Below, piece by piece: positions 37,082 through 48,481 of a stretch of DNA of 64,000 bases. The stretch spans positions 2,232,001 through 2,296,000 of the forward strand of contig NZ_CP046913.1 in assembly GCF_009789675.1 (NCBI RefSeq), read 5' to 3'. The notes below the pieces were generated by a model. The model did not search any database, was not told where the DNA came from, and worked only from the letters and a program-made list of their open reading frames with translations. A program made the translations under genes and the position numbers. The stretch comes from Paraburkholderia acidisoli (GTDB lineage Bacteria > Pseudomonadota > Gammaproteobacteria > Burkholderiales > Burkholderiaceae). The first letter of the stretch is position 1. The number at the start of each line of letters is the position of its first letter.

Positions 37082-38599
37082 TCAGAAACGCGTCTCGCGC
37101 GCCGAGCGCAAAAACGTGTCGAGCAGCGGCGTACAGTCGAGCAGTTCGGGGCCGCCCGCGCGATGAAACTCCGGGTGCCACTGCACACCCACCACGAACG
37201 GCGCGCGGCGGTATCGCACCGCTTCGATCAGACCATCGCCGGCCGAAACGGCTTCCACGGTCAGGTCGCGGCCGAGGCTCCTCACGGCCTGATGGTGAAT
37301 CGAGTTGACGATCGCCTGACGCTGGCCGGGGAACATGCTGGCGAATGTGGAGCCTTCCGGGAAGCTGATCGAATGGCGATGCTGGTCGTAGTGCTCGCTC
37401 ACGTGCACGCCGGCCGTCGGCACGTCGCTGGCAATGTCCTGATACAGCGTGCCGCCGAACGCCACGTTGATGAGCTGGCAGCCGCGGCATACGCCCAGCA
37501 CCGGCTTACCCGACTCGACGAACTCGTGCAGCAACTCGAGTTCGTACATGTCGCGCACGCGGTCGCCCGGCCATTCGGGGCGCGGCGAGACTTCCGCGTA
37601 AGTTTGCGGCGAGACGTCGGCGCCGCCTTGCAGCAACAGGCCGTCCAGATGCTTGGCGTAGTCGCGCAGGCGGATGTTGCTCGGGTGCAGCATGCCCTGG
37701 TGGCCGACCGTCGGGATCATGAACACGATGACGTCGCGCGACATCACCCAGTGCGCAATCGACTCTTCGAGGTATTGCAGCGTCTTGCCGCGCAGACCTT
37801 GCGCGCCCGGCTCCGGGTGGAAGATGCGCGCCGACACGCCAATGCGCAGCGTGCGTTGCGTGATGCGTTGTCCCGCGCGGTCGAACAGTTGGCGCGCGCG
37901 CGCCGCGACGATACGGCCGAACACCGACCACGCCGAATCGCTCGGGCGCAGGTAGCGCGGCGGCTCGGTGGGAATCGAACCGGGCGGCGGCGGATTCTGC
38001 GCCGTGAAGTCAGGCGCCTGGCCGAAACCGGCGGGTGCCGCGCCCGGTCGCGCGGCCGCGGCTTCCGCCGTTTCCACGGCAGCGGTGCTGTCGGCCTCGT
38101 CCGTGCCGGGCGGCGCGGGCTGCGCCGTGGGCGCGGGCGCGCGCTGGCCCGCATCGGCAGTGGTCTCGATCGGGATATTCGGCGCCGCCGAAGGCGCTGC
38201 GCGCGGCGCGGACGCGGCCGGGTTTGCTGCCGGGTTTGCTGCCGAAGGCGCGCCCTGCTGCACGCCAGGCTCGCGCGGCGCCTGAGACGCGCCCGCCGAA
38301 CCGGCGGCCGCGCCCTCGCCTGGCGTCACGGTCGAAGCGCTCGCGGGCGAATCGGTCGAAGCGCGCTGCGCCGCCTCGCTGGCAGGCGTAGCGGCACCGG
38401 GCTGAGCGGGCGCAGCGGAGGAAGTCGAGGCAGCCGCGGAGCCGGTTGAAGCCGTGGAGGACGAACCGGCGGGCGAAGAATCGTGCGAAGAAGAAGGAGA
38501 CGAAGGCGTGGCAGCCGTATCGGCGGGACGGTTGGCGTTGCCCGCCTGGCCGTTGGAACCTTCGGGATGATCGGGATGTTCGGTCTTGTTATCGCTCAT
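37082..38599 (-). CDS. PuuD-like class I glutamine amidotransferase with long disordered N-terminal extension
   Basis: A 505-residue protein. Residues 1-240 are low complexity (Ser/Ala/Thr/Pro-rich, few hydrophobics). The hydrolase domain starts around residue 248 (LRIGVSARIF). It holds the nucleophile Cys in VLGVCRGCQLINVAFGG and the His–Glu of the triad in VGVQWHPEFH. This is the peptidase C26/PuuD group, which cleaves gamma-glutamyl-GABA or related gamma-glutamyl compounds. Usual family length is about 250, so the N-terminal half is an addition. It is alone on its strand with its own terminator, without other puu genes. Substrate is unknown. Confidence 0.85.
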   Translation of the reverse strand: MSDNKTEHPDHPEGSNGQAGNANRPADTAATPSSPSSSHDSSPAGSSSTASTGSAAASTSSAAPAQPGAATPASEAAQRASTDSPASASTVTPGEGAAAGSAGASQAPREPGVQQGAPSAANPAANPAASAPRAAPSAAPNIPIETTADAGQRAPAPTAQPAPPGTDEADSTAAVETAEAAAARPGAAPAGFGQAPDFTAQNPPPPGSIPTEPPRYLRPSDSAWSVFGRIVAARARQLFDRAGQRITQRTLRIGVSARIFHPEPGAQGLRGKTLQYLEESIAHWVMSRDVIVFMIPTVGHQGMLHPSNIRLRDYAKHLDGLLLQGGADVSPQTYAEVSPRPEWPGDRVRDMYELELLHEFVESGKPVLGVCRGCQLINVAFGGTLYQDIASDVPTAGVHVSEHYDQHRHSISFPEGSTFASMFPGQRQAIVNSIHHQAVRSLGRDLTVEAVSAGDGLIEAVRYRRAPFVVGVQWHPEFHRAGGPELLDCTPLLDTFLRSARETRF

Positions 38600-38743
38600 G
38601 ACGTTTGGGTCAGGCGCGCGGTGCGCGAACGAATGGACACGTCCCGATTATCCACCCTGCGACACCTGCCTGCCACCGCCGCGCACAATTGCTCACATCC
38701 CGATACAAAGCTGACCGCCCGCGCAACGCGGTCTGGCGCCGCC

Positions 38744-40504
38744 TCAAGCGTCCGGCCGCTCGTCGAACGTCTCGCGCAACGCGATCTGCATCGACGCGTG
38801 GATCTTCACGCACCAGCGCCACAACAGCATCGTGAGCAGCGCGGCGCACACCAGCACGCCGATCAGGAAGCCCGTGGGCGGAAGGATCGTGCCCGAGAGC
38901 GCGGCCACCAGCACGAACACGCCGATCATCGAGATCACCGGCACGAGTTCGGCGATCGCACGGCGCGTCGCGCGCGTGAAGCGCCCCGCCTTCTCCGGCT
39001 GCACGCTCACTTCGGCGAGCAGCAGCGCGAGCGACTGCGTCTTGCGCCACACGGCCACGAGGAACGGCATGGCGAGCACGAGCGCCGCGCTCCACAGCAC
39101 GACGCGCTGGATGCGCTCGTCCGCCACCCATTGCGCGATGAACGGCGCCGCATAGCGCGCGCCATAGGACACGCCGATAAAGATCGCCGAGACCAGCGCG
39201 AGATTCACCGCGATCTGCACGACGATGCGCTTCGTGAGCGAGAACAGCGTGGGGCCGCCGTCCGAACGCGGCATCAGCGCGCGCAGCCACTGGCTGTACA
39301 TGCCGAACACGTTGGCGACCGAAGGCGGCATCGCGCGCGCGAGGCGCTGCGAGAGCGGATCGGCAATGCGGATGAGGTAAGGCGTGGTGAGCGTGGTGAT
39401 CGCCGAGACGGTCACGGCGATCGGGTAGAGAAAGCCGCTCGTCACCTTCAGCGTGAGGCCGAGCGAGGCGATGATGAACGAGAACTCGCCGATCTGCGAC
39501 ACGGTCATGCCCACGCGCATCGCCGTGCGGCCGTCGCGGCCCGCGAGAAAGGTGCCGAGCCCGCACGACACCAGCTTGCCCAGCACCACGGCCACCGAAA
39601 TGACCGCGATCGGCCAGGCGTAGTCGACCAGCACGAGCGGGTTGAGCATCAGCCCGATCGTCACGAAGAAGATCGCCGAAAACGCGTCGCGCAGCGGCGC
39701 GACCAGATGCTCGATGCGATGCAGATGGCGCGACTCGGCCATGATCGCGCCGATCAGGAATGCGCCGAGCGCGATCGAATAATCGAGCTTCACGACCAGC
39801 AGGCAGAAGCCGAAGCAAAAGCCCAGCACGGAAACCAGCAGCATCTCGTCGCTGCCGGAGCGCGCCACGTAGGCGAGCACGCGCGGCACGACCAGAATGC
39901 CGACCACGAGCGACACCACCATGAACAGCAGCAGTTTGCCGAGCGTGACGAACGCGATGGCGGGCGACAGCTCGCCGGTTTGCGCGATGCCGCCGAGCAG
40001 CACGAGCATGGCGATGCCGAGAATGTCCTCGACGATCAGAATGCCGAACACGAGTTGCGCGAACGGCTCGCGCTTCACGCCCAGGTCGGCGAGCGCCTTC
40101 ACGATGATGGTCGTCGACGAAATGGCGAGGATCGCGCCGAGGAACAGCGAATCCATCGCGGCCCAGCCGAACGCCTGGCCGATCTCGTAGCCGAGCCACA
40201 GCATCAGCACGATCTCCGAGAGCGCCGCGACGATCGCGGTCGCGCCCACCTGGAACAGCTTGCGCAGGCTGAATTCGAGGCCGAGCGAAAACATCAGGAA
40301 CACCACGCCGAGTTCGCCCATCGTCTGAATGGTCTGCTCGTCGTGGATGAGCTGGAACGGCGGCGTGTACGGTCCGATGATCACGCCCGCCGCGATATAG
40401 CCGAGCACGACCGGCTGCTTCAGGCGATGAAACAGCACGGTGACGATGCCCGCGATCGCCATCACGACTGCCAGATCCTGAATGAAGCCGATTCCCTGAT
40501 GCAT
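38744..40504 (-). CDS. CPA2-family monovalent cation:proton antiporter (YbaL/KefB-like membrane part)
   Basis: A 586-residue inner-membrane protein with 12 or more helices. The core is a Na+/H+ exchanger fold: VLGYIAAGVIIGPY near residue 33, MFSLGLEFSLRKL about 70, AISSTTIIVKALADLGVK (about 127-144) and GILIVEDILGIAMLV with the ion-binding Asp-rich segment. LGAFLIGAIMAES follows. The C terminus has two or more extra hydrophobic helices but no RCK/TrkA-N domain, so it is not glutathione-gated like KefB/KefC. Potassium or sodium specificity cannot be told from sequence. Confidence 0.9.
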   Translation of the reverse strand: MHQGIGFIQDLAVVMAIAGIVTVLFHRLKQPVVLGYIAAGVIIGPYTPPFQLIHDEQTIQTMGELGVVFLMFSLGLEFSLRKLFQVGATAIVAALSEIVLMLWLGYEIGQAFGWAAMDSLFLGAILAISSTTIIVKALADLGVKREPFAQLVFGILIVEDILGIAMLVLLGGIAQTGELSPAIAFVTLGKLLLFMVVSLVVGILVVPRVLAYVARSGSDEMLLVSVLGFCFGFCLLVVKLDYSIALGAFLIGAIMAESRHLHRIEHLVAPLRDAFSAIFFVTIGLMLNPLVLVDYAWPIAVISVAVVLGKLVSCGLGTFLAGRDGRTAMRVGMTVSQIGEFSFIIASLGLTLKVTSGFLYPIAVTVSAITTLTTPYLIRIADPLSQRLARAMPPSVANVFGMYSQWLRALMPRSDGGPTLFSLTKRIVVQIAVNLALVSAIFIGVSYGARYAAPFIAQWVADERIQRVVLWSAALVLAMPFLVAVWRKTQSLALLLAEVSVQPEKAGRFTRATRRAIAELVPVISMIGVFVLVAALSGTILPPTGFLIGVLVCAALLTMLLWRWCVKIHASMQIALRETFDERPDA

Positions 40505-40647
40505 AGAGGCTTTTCCTTACAAATGGCTATCTAAAAACGCATGTTACCCGATGCGCGCCGCTCGCCGAATAACGGCGCGCGCCCAACGCTCAGGTTTTTG
40601 CCGCCCTACAATGATGCGGCCCTCCGCCATCAGGATCGTCCGACGCC

Positions 40648-42045
40648 ATGACCCACGCCGCCAGTTCCGCCACGCCCCTTGCTCCCTTCGCGCCCCTCGC
40701 CGACCTCGCCGCCGACCTGGCCGCGGGCCGCACCACGAGCCGCGCGCTCGCGGAGGCGGCGCTCGCGCGCATCGCCGATCCGGCCGGCCAGGGCGCCACG
40801 GTGTTTCTGCATGTCGATGCCGAACGCGTGCGCGCCGCCGCCGACGCGCACGACCGCCTGCGCGCGAGCGGCACCGTGCTCTCGCCGCTCGCGGGCATTC
40901 CCGTTTCGGTGAAGGATCTGTTCGACGTGGCCGGCGAAGTCACGCGCGCGGGCTCGACGGCGCTCGCGAACGCCGCGCCCGCCCAGGCCGACGCCGCCGT
41001 GGTCGCGCGGCTGCGTCACGCGGGCGCCGTGCTCGTGGGGCGCACCAACATGAGCGAATTCGCGTTCTCCGGGCTCGGCCTCAATCCGCACTACGGCACG
41101 CCGCTCTCGCCCTACCGGCGCGGCGTGGACGGCGACGCTCGGGTCGCGGGCGGTTCGTCCTCGGGCGCGGCGGCCTCGGTGGCGGACGGCATGGCCGCCG
41201 TCGCGCTCGGCACGGACACGGGCGGCTCGATCCGCATTCCGGCGGCGTTCTGCGGCCTGACCGGCTTCAAACCCACGGCCGCGCGCATTCCGCGCACGGG
41301 CGGCGTGCCGCTCTCGACCACGCTCGATTCGTTCGGCCCCATCGGCAATACGGTCGCGTGCTGCGCGCTCGTGGACCGCGTGCTCGCCGGGCTCGAACCG
41401 CGCGTGCTGGCCGCGCGCCACCTGGAAGGCGTGCGCCTCGGCGTGCTGACGAACTACGTGACCGATGACGTCGACCCCGAAGTCGCCGAAACGATCGACA
41501 CCGCGCTCAAGCATCTCGACGCGGCGGGCGCGATCGTCAGCGAGGTGCGGTTTTCGGCGTTCGAGCGTTTCGCCGGCATCAACCGCATCGGTTTCTCGTC
41601 GATGGAAGCGTATGCGTGGCATCGCGCGCTGATCGAAACGCATCGCGCCGACTACGATCCGCGCGTGCTCGTGCGCATTCTGAAGGGCGAAACCGCGACG
41701 GCCGCCGATTACCTCGACGTGATCGCCGCGCGCGCGGCTGTGATGGAGGAAGCGCAGGCCGCGCTGTGGTCGCGTTTCGACGCCGTGATCGCGCCCACCG
41801 TGCCCATCGCGCCGCCCGCCGTGGCGCCGCTCGCCGCCGACGACGACGTGTTCGCGCGCACCAATGCGCTCGTGCTGCGTAACCCGAGCGCGTTCAACTT
41901 TCTCGACGCCTGCGCGCTCTCGCTGCCGGTGCATCGCCACGGCGCGGCGCCGGTCGGCCTGATGCTGGCCGCCGCGCCCTACGCCGACGACGCGCTGCTC
42001 GCGATCGGGCGCGGCGTGGAAGCGGTGCTCGCGCCGCTGCGCTGA
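40648..42045 (+). CDS. Amidase signature family hydrolase
   Basis: A 465-residue Ser-cisSer-Lys amidase. The catalytic Lys is in PVSVKDLFDVAGE (about 91-103), the cis-Ser in GGSSSGAAASVADG and the nucleophile Ser in DTGGSIRIPAAFCG. The AFSGLGLNPHYGT segment before them is typical. Substrate specificity ranges from aryl amides to Asn/Gln-tRNA, but absence of GatB/GatC and the Ala-rich N terminus argue for a catabolic amidase. It lies divergent from the antiporter and upstream of dsbB. Confidence 0.9.
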   Translation: MTHAASSATPLAPFAPLADLAADLAAGRTTSRALAEAALARIADPAGQGATVFLHVDAERVRAAADAHDRLRASGTVLSPLAGIPVSVKDLFDVAGEVTRAGSTALANAAPAQADAAVVARLRHAGAVLVGRTNMSEFAFSGLGLNPHYGTPLSPYRRGVDGDARVAGGSSSGAAASVADGMAAVALGTDTGGSIRIPAAFCGLTGFKPTAARIPRTGGVPLSTTLDSFGPIGNTVACCALVDRVLAGLEPRVLAARHLEGVRLGVLTNYVTDDVDPEVAETIDTALKHLDAAGAIVSEVRFSAFERFAGINRIGFSSMEAYAWHRALIETHRADYDPRVLVRILKGETATAADYLDVIAARAAVMEEAQAALWSRFDAVIAPTVPIAPPAVAPLAADDDVFARTNALVLRNPSAFNFLDACALSLPVHRHGAAPVGLMLAAAPYADDALLAIGRGVEAVLAPLR

Positions 42046-42252
42046 ACCCGGCATAGGAGCGCGGGCACGCTTGTCCGCGCGCGGGTTTCATCGCCCGGCC
42101 CGCTTTCGCTCTTGCGCGCCAGCATTACGTCCGTAAGCGAGCGCGGCCACGTCCGCGCCGCGCGCGCCCTTCGCGCTAGAATCCCGTCACGTCATGACAG
42201 CCGCGGCAGCCGCCGCGCTGCATCATCGAAAAAAACCGAACGAACGAGCCAC

Positions 42253-42783
42253 ATGAACGACGATAACGCGCTGTTGCGCCGCGAGCGCGGCCTTTTGGTG
42301 CTGCTTGGCCTGATCTGTCTCGCGCTGGTGGGTGGCGCGCTCTACTTCCAGTTCGCCCAACACGAAGATCCTTGCCCGCTGTGCATCCTGATCCGCTATT
42401 TCTTCCTGCTGATGGCGGTGTTCGCGTTCCTCGGCGCACGCCTCACGAGCTGGCGCGGCGTGCGCGTGCTCGAAGCGCTTGCCGTGATTTCAGCGCTCGG
42501 CGGCATCGTCACGGCCGCGCGGCTCGCATGGGTGCAGGCGTTCCCGAGCTTCAGCTGCGGCTTCGACACGCTCCAGCCTATCGTCGACGCCCTGCCGCCC
42601 GCGCACTGGCTGCCCAGCGTGTTCAAGGTGCAAGGCCTGTGCGAAACCACGTATCCGCCGATCGTCGGGTTGAGCATGCCGATCTGGGCGCTGGTGGCGT
42701 TCGTCGTCGCGTTCGTCCTGCTCGCCGCGAGCCTGTGGCGTAACCGCCGCCGTCAGGTGTCGTGGCCGGGCATTCGCCGCTGA
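42253..42783 (+). CDS. dsbB: Disulfide bond formation protein B
   Basis: Inner-membrane quinone reductase that reoxidises DsbA. It has 176 residues with four membrane helices. The first periplasmic Cys pair is C41-P-L-C44 ([13 protein letters not shown]) and the second pair is C102 and C130 (FSCGFDT and [11 protein letters not shown]), equivalent to the E. coli C41/C44 and C104/C130. The start at 42253 is the only one that gives a short cytoplasmic N terminus. It is followed by two hairpins that probably end the transcript. Confidence 0.96.
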   Translation: MNDDNALLRRERGLLVLLGLICLALVGGALYFQFAQHEDPCPLCILIRYFFLLMAVFAFLGARLTSWRGVRVLEALAVISALGGIVTAARLAWVQAFPSFSCGFDTLQPIVDALPPAHWLPSVFKVQGLCETTYPPIVGLSMPIWALVAFVVAFVLLAASLWRNRRRQVSWPGIRR

Positions 42784-42854
42784 AGCGGTTTTCGCCGCTT
42801 TTCCGGATGTTTGATGCGCATCGCCCGGGGGGATCGTTTGGGCGATGCGGTTTT
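42783..42854 (+). terminator. Two tandem terminator-like hairpins after dsbB
   Basis: The first overlaps the stop codon: AAGCGG–TTTTCG–CCGCTT then TT. The second is a perfect 10-base inverted repeat CGCATCGCCC (42817-42826) / GGGCGATGCG (42840-42849) followed by GTTTT. Confidence 0.65.
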
Positions 42855-43556
42855 GCGAAGCCACCTCGCACGCAAACAATCTGCACGATGCCGCGCATCG
42901 GCACCGGAATTGCGCGTCTTTATCGCCGATAAGGCACGCTATTTGCACCTCGCCGCCGGTTTCATCCGATGGGCATGAGCGCGGCCGCATAACCCTCATC
43001 TCGCGGCGGAAATACTTTCGCGCCGCCAGCAGTGATATCTTCAAATTTGGATGGCGATCTACGTGCGCGAGCCGGCTCGAGACAGGAGCGCGGCGCTCGA
43101 AGCGTAACGCGCGCCTGATCCGCAATGTCCCCGGATTCATCATGACAACGCCAACCATCCGCTTCGCTCTCCCGGGCTTCGTGCGCGCCGTTTCGGCCTT
43201 GCGCGCGCACTGCCTGCCGCTTGCACGCTTCCTCCCGTTGCCTTCCGATTCTGCCGCGGTTCGTGCCGCGGTTCGTGCCGCCATTCGTGCCTCGAGCGTC
43301 CGAGTCTCCTTCGGCGCGTTTCGCGCGTCCGGTGCGCTTCGTCCCGCGTTGGCGCAAAATCCGCAGAACCGGCGCGCGAATCCGACCGCGTTTCGCGCCC
43401 GCCGATAGCGACGATAGCCACCATCGCCACGCGGCGCGCCGACGTTGACCGGAAGTTCACCGAAAAGTCCACCGAAGCGCGCATCCGGATCAACCGGCGG
43501 CCCACGCAAGCGCAACCGATGTCACGCGCGCGCCGCCTCGCAGGGAGAATCGCCCG
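42855..43556. other. Long gap between dsbB and xdhC
   Basis: About 700 bases with no supported gene. It contains a 13-base palindrome TTATCGCCGATAA (42920-42932), a moderately AT-rich patch near 43010-43060, and three 12-base repeats of CGGTTCGTGCCG type (43257-43292). An ATG frame at 43141-43408 would encode an Arg/Ala-rich 88-residue peptide with no recognisable domain; I do not call it. xdhA and xdhB, which often precede xdhC, are not here. Confidence 0.5.
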
Positions 43557-45705
<2,149 letters not shown>

Positions 45706-45879
45706 CTGACACGGCGCGCTTGCCGCATTGTGCTTGACGCAGACGGACCGGCGCGCGCGCCGGCCCGCGAGGCTCGCGCGCGCCAGCGTTCCCGCGCGGG
45801 TTCGCGCGCTTCCCCCAAAGGCATGCGCGATGCGCCGCAAGCATGCAGGACAACTGACTTTTCTGGAGACGAAGTTCCC

Positions 45880-47205
45880 ATGACTCAATCGGCTCAAGCG
45901 GCTCAAGCGGCTTACCGCGCCAAACTGTTGACGTTCACCGGCGACCCCGCGCAATCGTCCGGCGCCGCCGTGTACGACGAAGACGGCGTCGTGATCGTCG
46001 AAGACGGCCACGTGGTCGCGGCGGGCGCGTGGTCGGCGCTCAAGTCGCGCGTGAACGCCACGGCACGCATTCACGAGATGCGCGACAAGCTGATCGTGCC
46101 GGGCTTCATCGACACGCACATTCACTATCCGCAGACCGACATGATCGCCTCGCCCGCGCCGGGTCTGCTGCCGTGGCTCGACACCTACACGTTCCCGACC
46201 GAGCGCGGCTTCGAGAACGCAGCGGTGGCGCAGGACACGGCGCGCTTTTTCGTCGACGAACTGCTCGCGTGCGGCACGACCACGGCGCTCGTCTACTGCA
46301 CGGTGCACAAGCAGTCCGCCGACGCGCTCTTCACGGCGAGCGAGGCGAAGAACCTGCGCATGGTCGCGGGCAAGGTGCTGATGGACCGCCACTGCCCCGA
46401 GTTCCTGCGCGACACGCCGCAAACGGGCTACGACGACAGCGCCGAGCTGATCGCGCGCTGGCATGACCGCGGCCGCCAGATGTACGCGCTCACGCCGCGC
46501 TTCGCGCCCACCTCGACCGAAGCGCAGCTCGAAGCGTGTGGCGCGCTCGCGAAGGCGCACGGCGACGTGTTCATCCAGAGCCACGTGGCCGAGAACCCGG
46601 ACGAGGTGAAGTGGGTCGCCGAGCTGTTTCCGGGCCATCGCAGCTATCTCGACGTCTACGATCACTACGGCTTGCTGCGCCGCCGCGCCGTGTACGGCCA
46701 CTGCATCTGGCTCGACGACGAAGACCGCCGGCGCATGGCGCAAACCGGCGCGACGGCCGCGCACTGCCCGACCTCGAATCTCTTCCTCGGCAGCGGCCTG
46801 TTCGACTTCGACAAGGCGGGCGCGGCGGCCATGCCCGTCGCGCTCGCGACCGACGTGGGCGGCGGCACCTCGTTCTCGATGCTGCAAACCATGAACGAAG
46901 CGCACAAGGTCGCGCGCATGGGCGGCCATCACCTCACGGCCACGCGCATGTTCTGGCTCGCGACGGCGGGCGCGGCGCAGGCCCTCGATCTCGCCGACAA
47001 GGTCGGCACGCTCGCGCCGCACAGCGAAGCCGACTTCGTCGTGCTCGACCCGCAAGCGACGCCGCTGCTCGCGCGCCGCACCGCGCGCGCCGAATCGCTC
47101 GAAGAATTGCTGTTCGCGTTCGCGCTGCTCGGCGACGACCGCGCGGTGTTCGAAACCTATGCGTACGGCGAGCGCGTGCACCAGCGTGACGGCGTGCGGC
47201 TCTGA
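45880..47205 (+). CDS. guaD: Guanine deaminase
   Basis: Converts guanine to xanthine and ammonia. It has 441 residues. The zinc-site HxH is in FIDTHIHYPQTDMIASPAPG, a guanine-deaminase signature with the following LLPWLDTYTFPTE. QSHVAENPDEV, YGHCIWLDDED and ATDVGGGTSFSML supply the other metal and catalytic residues. The ATG at 45880 with TGGAGA upstream was preferred to a longer Arg-rich form. Last of three purine genes, then a strong terminator. Together with xdhC and adenine deaminase it points to purine base catabolism through xanthine. Confidence 0.95.
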   Translation: MTQSAQAAQAAYRAKLLTFTGDPAQSSGAAVYDEDGVVIVEDGHVVAAGAWSALKSRVNATARIHEMRDKLIVPGFIDTHIHYPQTDMIASPAPGLLPWLDTYTFPTERGFENAAVAQDTARFFVDELLACGTTTALVYCTVHKQSADALFTASEAKNLRMVAGKVLMDRHCPEFLRDTPQTGYDDSAELIARWHDRGRQMYALTPRFAPTSTEAQLEACGALAKAHGDVFIQSHVAENPDEVKWVAELFPGHRSYLDVYDHYGLLRRRAVYGHCIWLDDEDRRRMAQTGATAAHCPTSNLFLGSGLFDFDKAGAAAMPVALATDVGGGTSFSMLQTMNEAHKVARMGGHHLTATRMFWLATAGAAQALDLADKVGTLAPHSEADFVVLDPQATPLLARRTARAESLEELLFAFALLGDDRAVFETYAYGERVHQRDGVRL

Positions 47206-47266
47206 CGCCCGCGCTGCAACGCGCGATACGCGCGATACGCGATACGCAATAAGCCGCATCGGCATG

Positions 47267-47305
47267 AAAAAAAACGCCCCGGATGACGAGTCCGGGGCGT
47301 TTTTC
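47267..47305. terminator. Bidirectional terminator between guaD and the lipoprotein gene
   Basis: Perfect ACGCCCCGGA / TCCGGGGCGT stem with a seven-base loop, eight A before and TTTTTCT after. Confidence 0.93.
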
Positions 47306-47325
47306 TATGGATGCGGAACCCGCGC

Positions 47326-48027
47326 TTATTTCGCGGGCGCGCTCGCCTGAGGCGCCGGCGCGGCTTGCGGCGCGGGCGCGGCCGGCGGCATGACCGTTTC
47401 GTTGGGCGCGCCGCCGTTTTTGTCGACGGGGAAACGCACCTGCGTGACCGTGCCGTTCGCGAGCGGGAAATTCGCGAGCGCGCTACGCACGAGATACGGC
47501 ATGGCGCGCACGAGCGAGGGATCGTCGCCCGAGGTGCGCGCGTTCACGTTGTACAGCTCCTTGCCGGTCGCCTTGTCCGTGATGCGGATGCCGAGCGCGT
47601 GCGAATAAACCGGATAGGTCTGGTTCACGTAGGCCGGCTGGTACGGACCCCATGCGCCCCACGGATTCCACGGGCCCCAGTACGGGCCGGGCCACGGGTT
47701 GTAGAACACGGGCTGCGCGACCGTTACGGTATCCATGCGGCTGCCGTAGGCGAGGCCCACGAGATAGTGCGCCTGCGGCTCGCCCACCTGGCGGAACGCA
47801 TGGGAGGCGAGCCCGTCGGCCACGTATTGCTCGTAGGTGCTCTGCTCGATGCTCTGGCGCTGGTCGGGGTTGCGCGTGAACGCAAAGGTGCGCGTGGCGT
47901 CGCTGCCGCCGTCCCACGCGGAAAAAGCGGTCACCTGGCTCGTGACGTAGGTCGTGCAGCCGGACAGCGTCACGGCGAGCGCCGCCAGTAACAGCAGGGC
48001 GCGGCGGGTCCATCGGTCGTGCATCAT
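47326..48027 (-). CDS. DUF4136-type outer-membrane lipoprotein
   Basis: About 233 residues with a lipoprotein signal (RRALLLLAALAVTLSGC, lipobox LSGC near Cys23). The mature part resembles DUF4136: TFAFTRNPDQRQSIEQSTYE, then YVADGLASHAFRQV, a Gly/Trp/Pro-rich strand-turn region (NPWPGPYWGPWNPWGAWGPY) and ITDKATGKELYNVNART. The C terminus is Ala/Pro-rich. Function of the family is unknown. Two adjacent ATGs (48027, 48024) are possible starts. Convergent with guaD. Confidence 0.85.
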   Translation of the reverse strand: MMHDRWTRRALLLLAALAVTLSGCTTYVTSQVTAFSAWDGGSDATRTFAFTRNPDQRQSIEQSTYEQYVADGLASHAFRQVGEPQAHYLVGLAYGSRMDTVTVAQPVFYNPWPGPYWGPWNPWGAWGPYQPAYVNQTYPVYSHALGIRITDKATGKELYNVNARTSGDDPSLVRAMPYLVRSALANFPLANGTVTQVRFPVDKNGGAPNETVMPPAAPAPQAAPAPQASAPAK

Positions 48028-48344
48028 GGTCTTCTCGTAGCTGTGTTGCCTGGGTTGGAAAGTCGCAGTGGTGGGGACCGCTGTTTCCGTGCTTTTTTTC
48101 AATACGGTTTTGCCGACGATTTTATTCCGTGCGCGCGCTGGCGTTCTCGTTACGCGGATTCCGCGGCGCGCAGGCCGGCGCACGATCATCGGCGAACCCC
48201 GATGATGCATCGCGCAACGCCGCGCACGTCCGCGCACGTCTTTTGCGCGGCAGCCCGATCATACTGACTCGCGCGAAGGCGCGAAAGTTCGCCCGGGCGC
48301 GCGCACGCCGCCGCGATGCAGCGGGACCTCGCACCGCCCGCTCC

Positions 48345-48374
48345 CGGACAAGCGGCGCGAGCCTTTGTACAATG
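48345..48374 (+). promoter_or_regulatory. Possible pepN promoter
   Basis: CGGACA (48345-48350) and TACAAT (48369-48374) with an 18-base spacer. Only the -10 box is good. The rest of the 48028-48481 gap, about 450 bases, shows a T-rich patch near 48090-48130 on the lipoprotein side and no gene. Confidence 0.4.
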
Positions 48375-48481
48375 GGACGATCCGCCGCGCGAAGGTGCCG
48401 CCGCGCCCGCCCGCCGGGCGCGCGGCTACCGCCGCCGGTCATGTTGATCCGACGAGCCCCCAAGCCTCCAGCGCACCGACC

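Noticed and set aside
43141..43408. 88-residue plus-strand frame upstream of xdhC
   Set aside because: Arg/Ala/Phe-rich composition, no ribosome-binding site and partly built of short DNA repeats.
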